Below, piece by piece: positions 9,461 to 18,056 of a stretch of 64,000 nt of DNA (position 1 is the first letter of the stretch; every line of letters starts with the position of its first letter). The notes under the pieces were generated by a model. The model worked only from the letters and a program-made list of their open reading frames with translations, was not told the origin of the DNA and did not search any database. Position numbers and translations under genes: made by a program. Source of the DNA: Rhizobium sp. NFR03 (GTDB lineage Bacteria; Pseudomonadota; Alphaproteobacteria; Rhizobiales; Rhizobiaceae); assembly GCF_900111275.1 (NCBI RefSeq), contig NZ_FOGR01000004.1, forward strand, positions 124,001 to 188,000. The letters run 5' to 3'.

Positions 9461-10426
9461 CTACTGCCCGCTCTTGCGGACAGCATGAGGCGCGCCTGTC
9501 GCTGGCGTCGGATTATAGATATCCGGCACATACATCTCCGCCGGCACCGGCTTGCGGTAGTAATCTGCGTTGCGCGCGCGGTCCGGCAGTTCGACGGAAG
9601 ACTTGGGAACGTCCTCATAGGGGATCTGCTGCAGGAGATGCGAGATGCAGTTCAGGCGCGCCTTGCGCTTGTCCACGGCATCCACCACCCACCAAGGCGT
9701 TTCCGGACGATGCGTCCTCTCCAGCATTTCTTCCTTGGCCTTCGTGTAGGACTCCCAGTGAATGCGGCTTTCCAGATCCATCGGGGATAGCTTCCACTGC
9801 TTCAACGGGTCCCTGATCCGCATATTGAAGCGGAAGGCCTGCTCGTCATCGGTAATCGAAAACCAGTATTTGATCAGGATGATGCCGGAGCGGACGAGCA
9901 TGTTCTCGAACTGCGGCACGGACTGGAAGAACTCTTCCAGCTCGTCGGGGGTGCAGAAGCCCATGACGCGCTCGACGCCAGCGCGATTGTACCAGCTGCG
10001 GTCGAAGAGCACGATCTCGCCGGCCGTCGGCAGATGCTGAACGTAACGCTGAAAGTACCACTGGTGGCGTTCCCGCTCCGACGGCGCCGGCAGCGCGACA
10101 ACTCGGCAGACCCGCGGGTTGAGCCGCTGCGTCACGCGCTTGATGGCACCGCCCTTGCCGGCGGAGTCACGACCTTCGAACAGCACGACGACCTTCAGCT
10201 TCTTGTGCTGAACCCAATCCTGCAATCGCACGAGCTCGTGCTGAAGACGGAAAAGCTCCTGGAAATAGACCTTGCGATCGAGAAGCGGTTCGGCCGTTGG
10301 CTCCATGCCCTCTTCGAAGAGATCGTCCAGACGATCCTCTTCCATCTGCATTTCCAGTTCCTCGTCGAAACTGTCCACAATCTCCGCCTTGATGCGCGCG
10401 AGCTGGGCGGGGTCATTTATATTCAT
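9461..10426 (-). CDS. ppk2: Polyphosphate kinase 2
   Basis: A 321-residue PPK2-family enzyme that transfers phosphate between polyphosphate and nucleoside phosphates. The Walker A segment GRDSAGKGG is at residues 85-93 and the Walker B/lid region FDRSWYNRAGVE starts at 141. One catalytic domain is present, as in class I/III enzymes. An acidic N-terminal stretch of about 45 residues (EELEMQMEEDRLDDLFEEG) precedes it. The exact nucleotide preference cannot be read from the sequence. It is monocistronic, divergent from the DUF808 gene. Confidence 0.94.
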   Translation of the reverse strand: MNINDPAQLARIKAEIVDSFDEELEMQMEEDRLDDLFEEGMEPTAEPLLDRKVYFQELFRLQHELVRLQDWVQHKKLKVVVLFEGRDSAGKGGAIKRVTQRLNPRVCRVVALPAPSERERHQWYFQRYVQHLPTAGEIVLFDRSWYNRAGVERVMGFCTPDELEEFFQSVPQFENMLVRSGIILIKYWFSITDDEQAFRFNMRIRDPLKQWKLSPMDLESRIHWESYTKAKEEMLERTHRPETPWWVVDAVDKRKARLNCISHLLQQIPYEDVPKSSVELPDRARNADYYRKPVPAEMYVPDIYNPTPATGAPHAVRKSGQ

Positions 10427-10692
10427 GGAGGCTCCGTGACGGAAGGAATGCGTTGAACAACGCCGGAGCTTAATGCATGTCGTGTGTCAGCAGGATGACG
10501 AACGTGCAATGTTGCAACGCCGAGATGTCGCGCTGTTGCTGATTTTGCGGACCATTCCGTAAACGCATTGACTCGCAAAGCGTCTTCCGGCCCTGTTTGA
10601 GCACGCAGCCCTCAACGCTGCGCAACGATTCCGAGAGAATTACCATGTCGATGGCCGGGCAGGACCGCCGTCGACCCTGAGAGGACCTTTCA

Positions 10693-11634
10693 TTGGCGAC
10701 AGGCTTGATTGCGCTACTGGATGATATCGCGGCCATTGCGAAGCTCGCGGCAGCGTCCCTGGACGATGTCGGCGCACAAACGGCAAAGGCCAGCATCAAG
10801 GCAGCGGGCGTCGTCATCGATGACACGGCAGTGACGCCGACCTATGTCGTCGGCTTGTCCCCCAGCCGCGAATTGCCGATCATCTGGCGGATCGCAAAGG
10901 GTTCGCTGCGCAACAAGCTCGTCTTCCTGCTGCCGGCATGCCTGCTCATGGGGACCTTCGTGCCGTGGCTGATCACGCCGCTGCTGATGATCGGCGGCAC
11001 TTATCTCTGCTTCGAGGGCGCCGAGAAGATCCATTCCGCGCTGTCGGGCCATGGCCATGCCGATGCGGCGGCGGCCGCGACGATCGATCCCAAGACGCTC
11101 GAAGAACAGAAGGTCTCTGGCGCCATCCGGACAGATTTCATTCTTTCGGCAGAAATCATGGCGCTGACGCTCGCCGGTGTCTCCACGTCGAATTTTGCGA
11201 CCCAGGTCGCGGTCCTTGCCGCTGTCGGCATCCTCATCACGGTTGCCGTCTATGGTGTGGTGGCGTTCATCGTGAAAGCCGATGATATCGGCATCCATCT
11301 CGTGGCGACAGGCGGCCGTATTGGCAAGACCGTCGGGCACGGCCTCGTCAAGGGCGTTCCTGTTTTTCTGCAGATCCTTGCGGTCGTGGGAACCGCTGCC
11401 ATGCTCTGGGTCGGCGGCAGCATCGTCATTCATGGCCTTGCCGAGTTCGGGCTCCATCAACCCGAGCATATCGTCGAAGGTGCCGCGGAATTCGCCGTTG
11501 CCGTCATCCCCCTCCTGCCGCAGGTCGTGCACTGGCTGGTGGCGACCCTGATGCAGGCGATCTTCGGCGCCATCCTCGGCGGCATCGTCATTCTGCTTCT
11601 CTCGGCCATCAAGCCGCTTTTCGCCAAGGCATAG
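10693..11634 (+). CDS. DUF808 family inner-membrane protein
   Basis: A 313-residue polytopic membrane protein that matches the DUF808 (YedI-like) family through its whole length: the LDDIAAIAKLAAASLDDV N-terminus, VVGLSPSRELPIIWRIAKGS, the first hydrophobic block LLMGTFVPWLITPLLMIGGTYLCFEG, and a C-terminal helical hairpin. The function of the family is unknown. The start is TTG at 10693, preceded by GAGAGGA; no ATG gives a full-length protein. It is not in an operon. Confidence 0.85.
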   Translation: MATGLIALLDDIAAIAKLAAASLDDVGAQTAKASIKAAGVVIDDTAVTPTYVVGLSPSRELPIIWRIAKGSLRNKLVFLLPACLLMGTFVPWLITPLLMIGGTYLCFEGAEKIHSALSGHGHADAAAAATIDPKTLEEQKVSGAIRTDFILSAEIMALTLAGVSTSNFATQVAVLAAVGILITVAVYGVVAFIVKADDIGIHLVATGGRIGKTVGHGLVKGVPVFLQILAVVGTAAMLWVGGSIVIHGLAEFGLHQPEHIVEGAAEFAVAVIPLLPQVVHWLVATLMQAIFGAILGGIVILLLSAIKPLFAKA

Positions 11635-11755
11635 ACGGCGAAAGCGGAACTCCACCGACCTTTTTGCAAAATGTGATACGCACCTCATACACAGAATGAA
11701 CGTCAGCGTGCAAAGCGGTCTTGCGAGATCGCGCGTCTGATCGCATAAGCCCTGC

Positions 11756-12361
11756 ATGTCTGATTCACGTATTTTCGTTGGCCTCAAGTCCGCCAAGAAG
11801 AAGTCCAAAGCCGCTGAGGTCCCCACGGGACCGCAGTGTCAATGGCATGGGTGCGAGAAGATCGGCACGCATCGCGCGCCGGTCGGGCTCGGAGGTGAAG
11901 GCCTGTTCCTGATGTTCTGTCTCGACCACATCAAGGAATACAACAAGGGCTACAATTTCTCGCCGGATCTGTCGGACCCGGTCGTCGCGCGTTACCAGCG
12001 CGAAGCGATCAGCGGCGCTCGACCGAGCTTCGGAAAGCCGATCGTGGAAGCGACCGAACTTCCGATGCCGTTTACCGTGCGCTCGGGCTCGGCCAAGTCG
12101 CTGAACGCTCGCAAAAGCGCGGCTGAGCGCCTGATGCAGAAGCGGGAGGCGCAGGCGCGGAAACTGAAGGTGCTCGAGGCGAAGGCTTTCGAAACACTGG
12201 GCCTGCCGCACGACGCCACGCCGGACCAGATCAACCGTCGCTACAAGGAGCGCATCAAGCTCCACCACCCGGATTCGAACGCCGGAAACCGGTCGTCGGA
12301 GGCAGAGCTTCAGGCAACGATCGAGGCGCACAAGATCCTGAAGCTCAACGGCTTCTGTTGA
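11756..12361 (+). CDS. J-domain (DnaJ-like) protein
   Basis: A 201-residue protein with a C-terminal J-domain (about 143-200) carrying the HPD tripeptide (171-173) that stimulates DnaK ATPase. There is no G/F region, zinc finger of the DnaJ type or C-terminal substrate domain. The N-terminal half contains a small cysteine/histidine cluster (CQWHGC at 28-33, CLDH at 55-58) that could bind a metal (inference). This is a common rhizobial type III J-protein whose client is unknown. Confidence 0.87.
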   Translation: MSDSRIFVGLKSAKKKSKAAEVPTGPQCQWHGCEKIGTHRAPVGLGGEGLFLMFCLDHIKEYNKGYNFSPDLSDPVVARYQREAISGARPSFGKPIVEATELPMPFTVRSGSAKSLNARKSAAERLMQKREAQARKLKVLEAKAFETLGLPHDATPDQINRRYKERIKLHHPDSNAGNRSSEAELQATIEAHKILKLNGFC

Positions 12362-12656
12362 CGGGGCGGCGACTGCCGTGAGACGACCCAACCACAGCCG
12401 AGGCTAAGCATTCCCAGCCTTGCCGGGATGATGCGGCATTATGGCCTGCTGTCTCGTCTCTTCGCCCGGTCGAAAACCGCTCGCATAAGAGAAAGCAGCA
12501 AACCCCTGCCAGGCAAGGACTGGGATCCCTGACCTGAATGTGACGCAACACGTCGTTCTTTTATGCCCCTTGCTGCAATTCCGCTCGCGCAGGCCGCTGG
12601 GATGCCTATACTCGTAGCGTTGATGCGAAAAGCATGACCCACGGGGAGGAGAGACC

Positions 12657-14096
12657 GTGTCGCAGCCCATAGCCTTCCTGCCGCCGCGGGCCGATGTGTT
12701 GTCGCAGCGGGAGAGGATCATCGCGGATCTTGGCCGCCTCCTGCCGGATGGCGGGCTGGTGCATGAAGCGCGCGAATTGGTGCCCTTCGAAACCGATGCC
12801 TATGTCGCCTATCGACAACTGCCGCTCGCCGTCGCCCTGCCCCGAACGACGCAGGAAGTGTCCGCCGTCCTTGACTATTGCAACCGAAACGGCGTTCCCG
12901 TCGTGCCGCGCGGAGCGGGCACGTCGCTCTGTGGCGGAGCCATTCCCCAGCCGGATGCGGTGGTGCTGGGACTATCGCGCATGTCCGCCATCCTCGAGGT
13001 CGATCTTGAGAACCGGGTGGCGCGCGTGCAGGCCGGGGTGACGAACCTGTCGATTTCGGAAACCGTCGGACCCGAAGGGTTCTTCTATGCGCCGGATCCG
13101 AGTTCCCAGCTTGCCTGCACCATTGGCGGCAACATCGGCATGAACTCGGGCGGCGCGCACTGTCTTAAATATGGCGTGACAACGAACAACCTGCTCGGCG
13201 TGACCATGGTGCTGATGGACGGTACGATCATCACGCTCGGCGGCAGTCATCTCGATTCGGCGGGCTACGACCTGCTCGGGCTGGTCTGTGGGTCGGAGGG
13301 GCAGCTCGGCGTCGTGACCGAGGCGACCGTCAGGATCCTCGCGAAGGCGGAAGGGGCCAGACCCGTGCTCTTCGGTTTTGCCACGTCGCATGAGGCCGGC
13401 GCCTGCGTTGCCGATGTCATCGGCGCCGGCATCATTCCTGTCGCCATCGAGTTCATGGACAAACAAGCCATCGAGATCTGCGAGGCATTCGCCAAGGCCG
13501 GCTACCCCCTGCATGTCGGCGCGCTGTTGATCATCGAGGTCGAGGGGTCGGAGGCGGAGATGGAGGCGATGCTCGCCGCCATCGTCGCAATCGCCCGCCG
13601 CCACGGTGTGATGACGGTGCGCGAAAGCCAGTCGGCGACGGAGGCCGCCTTGATCTGGAAAGGCCGCAAGTCGGCCTTCGGCGCGACTGGTCGCATTGCC
13701 GACTATATCTGCATGGACGGCACGGTGCCGCTCGGTAAGCTCTCCCATGTGTTGCAGCGGACGGAAGAGATCTGCACCGGGCTCGGCCTGCGCGTTGCCA
13801 ATGTTTTTCATGCGGGCGACGGCAACATGCATCCTCTGATCCTGTTCGACGCCAACGACCCGGCAGAGGCCGCGAAGGCTGAGGCAGCAGGCAACGAGAT
13901 CCTGAAGGTCTGCGTGGAAGCGGGCGGCTGCCTGACGGGCGAACATGGTGTGGGCATCGAGAAGCGCGACCTGATGCGGTTCCAGTTTTCGCAGGCCGAT
14001 CTCGACCAGCAGATGGCGGTTCGCTACGCGTTCGATGCCGGCTGGCTGCTCAACCCGTCCAAAGTCTTCCCTCTTGAGGGACGTCCCGCCGCATGA
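12657..14096 (+). CDS. glcD: Glycolate oxidase FAD subunit GlcD
   Basis: A 479-residue flavoprotein of the FAD-linked oxidase family. The PCMH-type FAD-binding domain (AVALPRTTQEVSAVLDYCN, then PRGAGTSLCGGA) occupies the first 230 residues and the C-terminal substrate-cap domain ends with HVGIGIEKRD-type sequence (here GEHGVGIEKRDL). With GlcE and GlcF it oxidises glycolate to glyoxylate and passes electrons to the quinone pool. The start is GTG at 12657, behind GGGGAGGAG. It overlaps glcE by ATGA. The 295-base gap before it holds no gene I can support. Confidence 0.95.
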   Translation: MSQPIAFLPPRADVLSQRERIIADLGRLLPDGGLVHEARELVPFETDAYVAYRQLPLAVALPRTTQEVSAVLDYCNRNGVPVVPRGAGTSLCGGAIPQPDAVVLGLSRMSAILEVDLENRVARVQAGVTNLSISETVGPEGFFYAPDPSSQLACTIGGNIGMNSGGAHCLKYGVTTNNLLGVTMVLMDGTIITLGGSHLDSAGYDLLGLVCGSEGQLGVVTEATVRILAKAEGARPVLFGFATSHEAGACVADVIGAGIIPVAIEFMDKQAIEICEAFAKAGYPLHVGALLIIEVEGSEAEMEAMLAAIVAIARRHGVMTVRESQSATEAALIWKGRKSAFGATGRIADYICMDGTVPLGKLSHVLQRTEEICTGLGLRVANVFHAGDGNMHPLILFDANDPAEAAKAEAAGNEILKVCVEAGGCLTGEHGVGIEKRDLMRFQFSQADLDQQMAVRYAFDAGWLLNPSKVFPLEGRPAA

Positions 14097-15337
14097 CCGA
14101 CCATTATCGCCCTCAGAGCGAGGATGAAGCCCGCGACGTGATCCGACAGGCGTTGGAAACGGGAATGGCGCTGTCTGTCATCGGCGGCAATACGCGCTCG
14201 GGTCTCGGCAACTGCGTCGCTGCGGATGCCGAGCTCTGTTCCACCGGCCTTTGCGGGGTCGTGGACTACGAACCCGGCGAGATGGTGATGACGGCACGCA
14301 CCGGAACACCGCTGTTCGAGATCGAAGCAGCTCTTTCCGCCAACAACCAGATGCTCGCCTTCGAGCCGGTCGACCATCGCGGCATGATGGGCACGCAGGG
14401 CGAGCCAACCATCGGCGGCGTGTTCCTGTCCAATGCCTCCGGCCCGCGGCGCCTGTCGGCCGGTGCCGCGCGGGACAGCTTGCTGGGCCTGCGCTTCGTC
14501 AACGGGCGCGGCGAGGCAATCCGTGCCGGCGGGCGGGTGATGAAGAATGTGACAGGGCTTGATCTTGTCAAGCTGCTCGCGGGCTCGCACGGCACACTCG
14601 GCTTCGTCACGGAGGTCACGTTCCGTGTGCTTCCACGGCCGGAAACGCAGGCCACCATCGTGCTTTACGGCTTTGATGATGCGACAGCCACGAACGCGAT
14701 GGCGGCGGCCATGGCGCAGCCGGCCGACGTTTCCGGTGCGGCACATATTCCGCGAGCATCGGCAGCGTCTCTCTCGGGTGTTCTCGGCGAGGATACAGCC
14801 ATAACGGCTCTGCGGCTGGAAGGCCTCTCTGCGTCGGTCGCCGTCCGCGCCACCTCACTGGCGGCCCGACTTTCGGCATTTGCACCCACCGTGACGGTGG
14901 ATGCGGCAGAAAGCGCACGGCTCTGGCGCGCCATCCGCGATGTCGCGCCTTTTCAGACATTTCAGGATAGGCCCCTCTGGCGGGTGTCCGTCGCGCCGAC
15001 CGCGGGCCACCGTCTGGTTGCGGCGCTTCGGCAAAAAGCCGAGGCGGATGCGCTTTACGACTGGCAGGGTGGGCTCGTCTGGTTGCAGATGAATGGCGAA
15101 CCGCAGGCCGATGTCCTGCGCCGGACCATTGCGGCCATCGGAGGCGGGCATGCGACGCTGATGCGCGCATCCGCCGCTCAGCGCGTGGCCATCTCCGCGT
15201 TCGAGCCGCAGCCGGTGGCCATCGCGGCATTGTCGGCGCGCATCAAGGCCAAGCTCGACCCGGCCGAAATTTTCTCGCCGGGCAGGATGGCACCCGATAT
15301 CCGGAAGACTATGCAGATAGCGGGCATGAGGGGATAG
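14093..15337 (+). CDS. glcE: Glycolate oxidase FAD-binding subunit GlcE
   Basis: A 414-residue second FAD-linked oxidase-type subunit. The FAD-binding domain covers about residues 1-180 (MALSVIGGNTRSG, GTQGEPTIGGVFLSNASGPRRL, GRVMKNVTGLDLVKLLAGSHGTLG). The C-terminal region is shorter than in GlcD. It works only as part of the GlcDEF complex. The start overlaps the glcD stop and glcF begins six bases after its stop, so the three genes form one operon. Confidence 0.95.
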   Translation: MTDHYRPQSEDEARDVIRQALETGMALSVIGGNTRSGLGNCVAADAELCSTGLCGVVDYEPGEMVMTARTGTPLFEIEAALSANNQMLAFEPVDHRGMMGTQGEPTIGGVFLSNASGPRRLSAGAARDSLLGLRFVNGRGEAIRAGGRVMKNVTGLDLVKLLAGSHGTLGFVTEVTFRVLPRPETQATIVLYGFDDATATNAMAAAMAQPADVSGAAHIPRASAASLSGVLGEDTAITALRLEGLSASVAVRATSLAARLSAFAPTVTVDAAESARLWRAIRDVAPFQTFQDRPLWRVSVAPTAGHRLVAALRQKAEADALYDWQGGLVWLQMNGEPQADVLRRTIAAIGGGHATLMRASAAQRVAISAFEPQPVAIAALSARIKAKLDPAEIFSPGRMAPDIRKTMQIAGMRG

Positions 15338-15343
15338 CGACGG

Positions 15344-16636
15344 ATGCAGACGTCCTTCACACCGGCGCAGCTGAGTGATCCGCATGTGGCGGAATCTGAA
15401 AAGATCCTGCGGCGCTGCGTCCATTGCGGCTTCTGCACCGCCACCTGTCCGACCTATGTCACGCTCGGCAACGAACTCGACAGCCCGCGCGGGCGCATCT
15501 ACCTTATCAAGGACATGCTGGAGAACGATCGGCCCGCCGACCGCGAGGTCGTAACGCATATCGATCGCTGTCTTTCCTGCCTTGCCTGCACGACCACCTG
15601 CCCTTCGGGCGTGGATTACATGCACCTGATCGACCATGCTCGTGTTCATATCGAGCAAACCTACAGACGCCCGCTCGCAGACCGCTTGATCCGCAGCCTG
15701 CTCGCAGCCGTCCTGCCCTATCCCGCCCGCTTCCGTGCCGCACTGGCACTCGCCCGTGTGGCGCGGCCGCTGGCGCCATTGCTACGTCGCGCGGCACCTC
15801 TCGCGCCGCTCGCCGCCATGCTCGATCTTGCGCCGCGTCATGCAGCGAAGAGACCGGAAAGAGCCGTTCCGCCTGACAGTGCTCTTACCCGCGGTCGCGT
15901 CATTTTGCTGGAGGGGTGCGCCCAGCCAACGCTCGACCCCGGCATCAACGCGGCGACGGTTCGGCTGCTGACCCGGTTCGGCGTTGCCATCGCCACGCCA
16001 AAGGGCGAAGGCTGCTGCGGTGCGCTGGTGCACCATATGGGCCGCGAGCAACAAGCCCTCGCGTTTGCCCGTCGCAATATCGACGTCTGGATGCGGGAGA
16101 TCGATGCAGGCGGGATCGACGCCATCCTGATCACGGCATCGGGCTGCGGCACAACCATCAAGGATTACGGCCACATGCTGCGTCTCGATCCGCTCTACGC
16201 GGAAAAAGCCGCGAAGATCTCGGCACTGGCACAAGACATTACCGAATACCTTGCCACGCTTCATCTCGAAGCCTTGCCCAAACGTGATCTCGTCGTGGCC
16301 TATCACTCCGCCTGTTCGCTGCAGCATGGGCAGAAGATCACCGCTCTGCCGAAGCTTTTGCTGAAGACGGCGGGATTCACCGTGCGCGATCCGGCGGAAG
16401 GTCATCTCTGCTGCGGCTCGGCCGGGACCTACAATATCCTGCAACCGGACATCTCCGCCACGCTCAGGCGACGCAAGGTGAAGAATATTGAGGCGACGAA
16501 GCCGGACGTGATCGCTGCCGGTAACATCGGCTGCCTTACCCAGATTGCCTCGGCGACAGCCATCCCCATCGTTCATACCGTGGAGTTGCTCGACTGGGCC
16601 TACGGGGGCCCAAAGCCCTTGAAGCTAAATTCCTGA
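15344..16636 (+). CDS. glcF: Glycolate oxidase iron-sulfur subunit GlcF
   Basis: A 430-residue iron-sulfur subunit. Two ferredoxin-type 4Fe-4S sites lie near the N-terminus: CVHCGFCTATCP and CLSCLACTTTCP. Two CCG domains follow (GEGCCGALVHHMG and GHLCCGSAGTYN), as in GlcF, LutA and GlpC. It carries electrons from the flavin subunits to the membrane. No glcC regulator or glycolate permease is next to the operon; the MFS gene downstream starts 145 bases later and has its own leader. Confidence 0.95.
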   Translation: MQTSFTPAQLSDPHVAESEKILRRCVHCGFCTATCPTYVTLGNELDSPRGRIYLIKDMLENDRPADREVVTHIDRCLSCLACTTTCPSGVDYMHLIDHARVHIEQTYRRPLADRLIRSLLAAVLPYPARFRAALALARVARPLAPLLRRAAPLAPLAAMLDLAPRHAAKRPERAVPPDSALTRGRVILLEGCAQPTLDPGINAATVRLLTRFGVAIATPKGEGCCGALVHHMGREQQALAFARRNIDVWMREIDAGGIDAILITASGCGTTIKDYGHMLRLDPLYAEKAAKISALAQDITEYLATLHLEALPKRDLVVAYHSACSLQHGQKITALPKLLLKTAGFTVRDPAEGHLCCGSAGTYNILQPDISATLRRRKVKNIEATKPDVIAAGNIGCLTQIASATAIPIVHTVELLDWAYGGPKPLKLNS

Positions 16637-16781
16637 GACCAACAGAGTATTCCAGCTCGCCCCATCTTGCCCGTGGCAAACGACCGATCTTCAGAACTGC
16701 ACCCCCTAACTTTCGGCGAGCACCACTTGACGCGCCAAACCGTCGGACGTACGGCGTCCCTACCTTAAACAGGCGGGAACA

Positions 16782-18002
16782 ATGACCGACGCAAATCCGG
16801 GTGCGGCTTCAGGCGGCTCGATCCACTGGAAGCGAAACCTCGGGGTATCGCTTGCGGGCTCGTTCACCACCATCATCGCCATGACGCTGCTCCTCCCCTT
16901 TCTTCCGCTTTACGTGGAAGAGCTTGGCGTCAGCGATCATGCAAGCATCGTTCAGTGGTCCGGGATCGCCTATGGCGCCACGTTTTTCGCGGCTGCGCTG
17001 GTCGCGCCGCTCTGGGGTCGCCTTGGCGATATCTATGGACGAAAGCTGATGCTGGTACGGGCGAGCCTCGGCATGACGATCGCCATCGCGCTCATGGGCG
17101 TTGCGGAGAACGTCTGGCAGCTCGTTGCCCTGCGACTGTTCGTGGGCCTCGCCGGTGGCTATTCCTCGGGCTCCATGGTCCTCGTTGCCACGCAGACGCC
17201 GCGGGACCGTTCCGCCTGGGCGCTCGGAATGCTCTCTTCCGGCATCATGGCCGGCAATCTCGTAGGGCCGCTGATCGGCGGCGTGCTTCCGCCGCTGATC
17301 GGCATTCGCAACACCTTTCTCGCCGCAGGCGGGCTCATCTTCTTTGCCTTCCTGGCGACGACATTCCTGATCAAGGAGGAGACCGTGCCCGGCCACAGGC
17401 AGGCCGCGAAGGCCGGCGGCGGCTGGGCAGCAATACCGGATAAGGCACCCGTCATCGCCATGCTGGCCACCGGCATGCTGCTGATGCTCGCCAATATGTC
17501 GATCGAGCCGATCATCACGGTCTATGTCGCCCAACTGGTCGACACACCGGAAACCGTCACCCTGTGGGCCGGCCTTGTCATGTCCACGGCTGCCCTCGGC
17601 AGCATCCTGTCGGCGTCACGCCTCGGCCGGCTTGCCGACCGTATCGGCCACTGGCCGGTGATCGCGGGCGCCCTCGTCGCGGCGGGCATCCTGCTCGTGC
17701 CGCAGGCATTCGTCACCAGCGCCTGGCAGCTGATCCTCCTGCGCTTCCTCATGGGCGTCGCGCTGGGCGGCCTTCTTCCGTGCATCGCCGCCGTCATCCG
17801 GCATGGTGTTCCGGATCGCTCCGCGGGAACGGCGCTCGGCCTCTCCGTGTCATCGCAATATGTCGGTCAGGTCGCCGGCCCGCTCCTCGGCGGCTTCATC
17901 GGCGGCCATATCGGCATGCCCGTGGTCTTCATCGGCACCAGCGTCCTGCTTCTTGCGGGCGCGGCCTTCGTCTGGTCGGCGAAACCGCCGACCGCGAAGT
18001 AA
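16782..18002 (+). CDS. MFS efflux transporter (multidrug type)
   Basis: A 406-residue, 12-helix major facilitator. The motif A loop between helices 2 and 3 reads GRLGDIYGRK and is repeated more loosely in the second half as GRLADRIGH. Helix 5 carries a drug-antiporter motif C-like stretch, SSGIMAGNLVGPLIGG. Sequence style is that of TetA/MdtG-like proton-coupled drug exporters; the substrate is unknown. It converges on the GH3 gene, 54 bases apart. Confidence 0.87.
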   Translation: MTDANPGAASGGSIHWKRNLGVSLAGSFTTIIAMTLLLPFLPLYVEELGVSDHASIVQWSGIAYGATFFAAALVAPLWGRLGDIYGRKLMLVRASLGMTIAIALMGVAENVWQLVALRLFVGLAGGYSSGSMVLVATQTPRDRSAWALGMLSSGIMAGNLVGPLIGGVLPPLIGIRNTFLAAGGLIFFAFLATTFLIKEETVPGHRQAAKAGGGWAAIPDKAPVIAMLATGMLLMLANMSIEPIITVYVAQLVDTPETVTLWAGLVMSTAALGSILSASRLGRLADRIGHWPVIAGALVAAGILLVPQAFVTSAWQLILLRFLMGVALGGLLPCIAAVIRHGVPDRSAGTALGLSVSSQYVGQVAGPLLGGFIGGHIGMPVVFIGTSVLLLAGAAFVWSAKPPTAK

Positions 18003-18056
18003 CGAGAGGCTGGAGCGCCGCCGTCCTGCCTCGAAACTTCGCCCGTCAACCCGACC

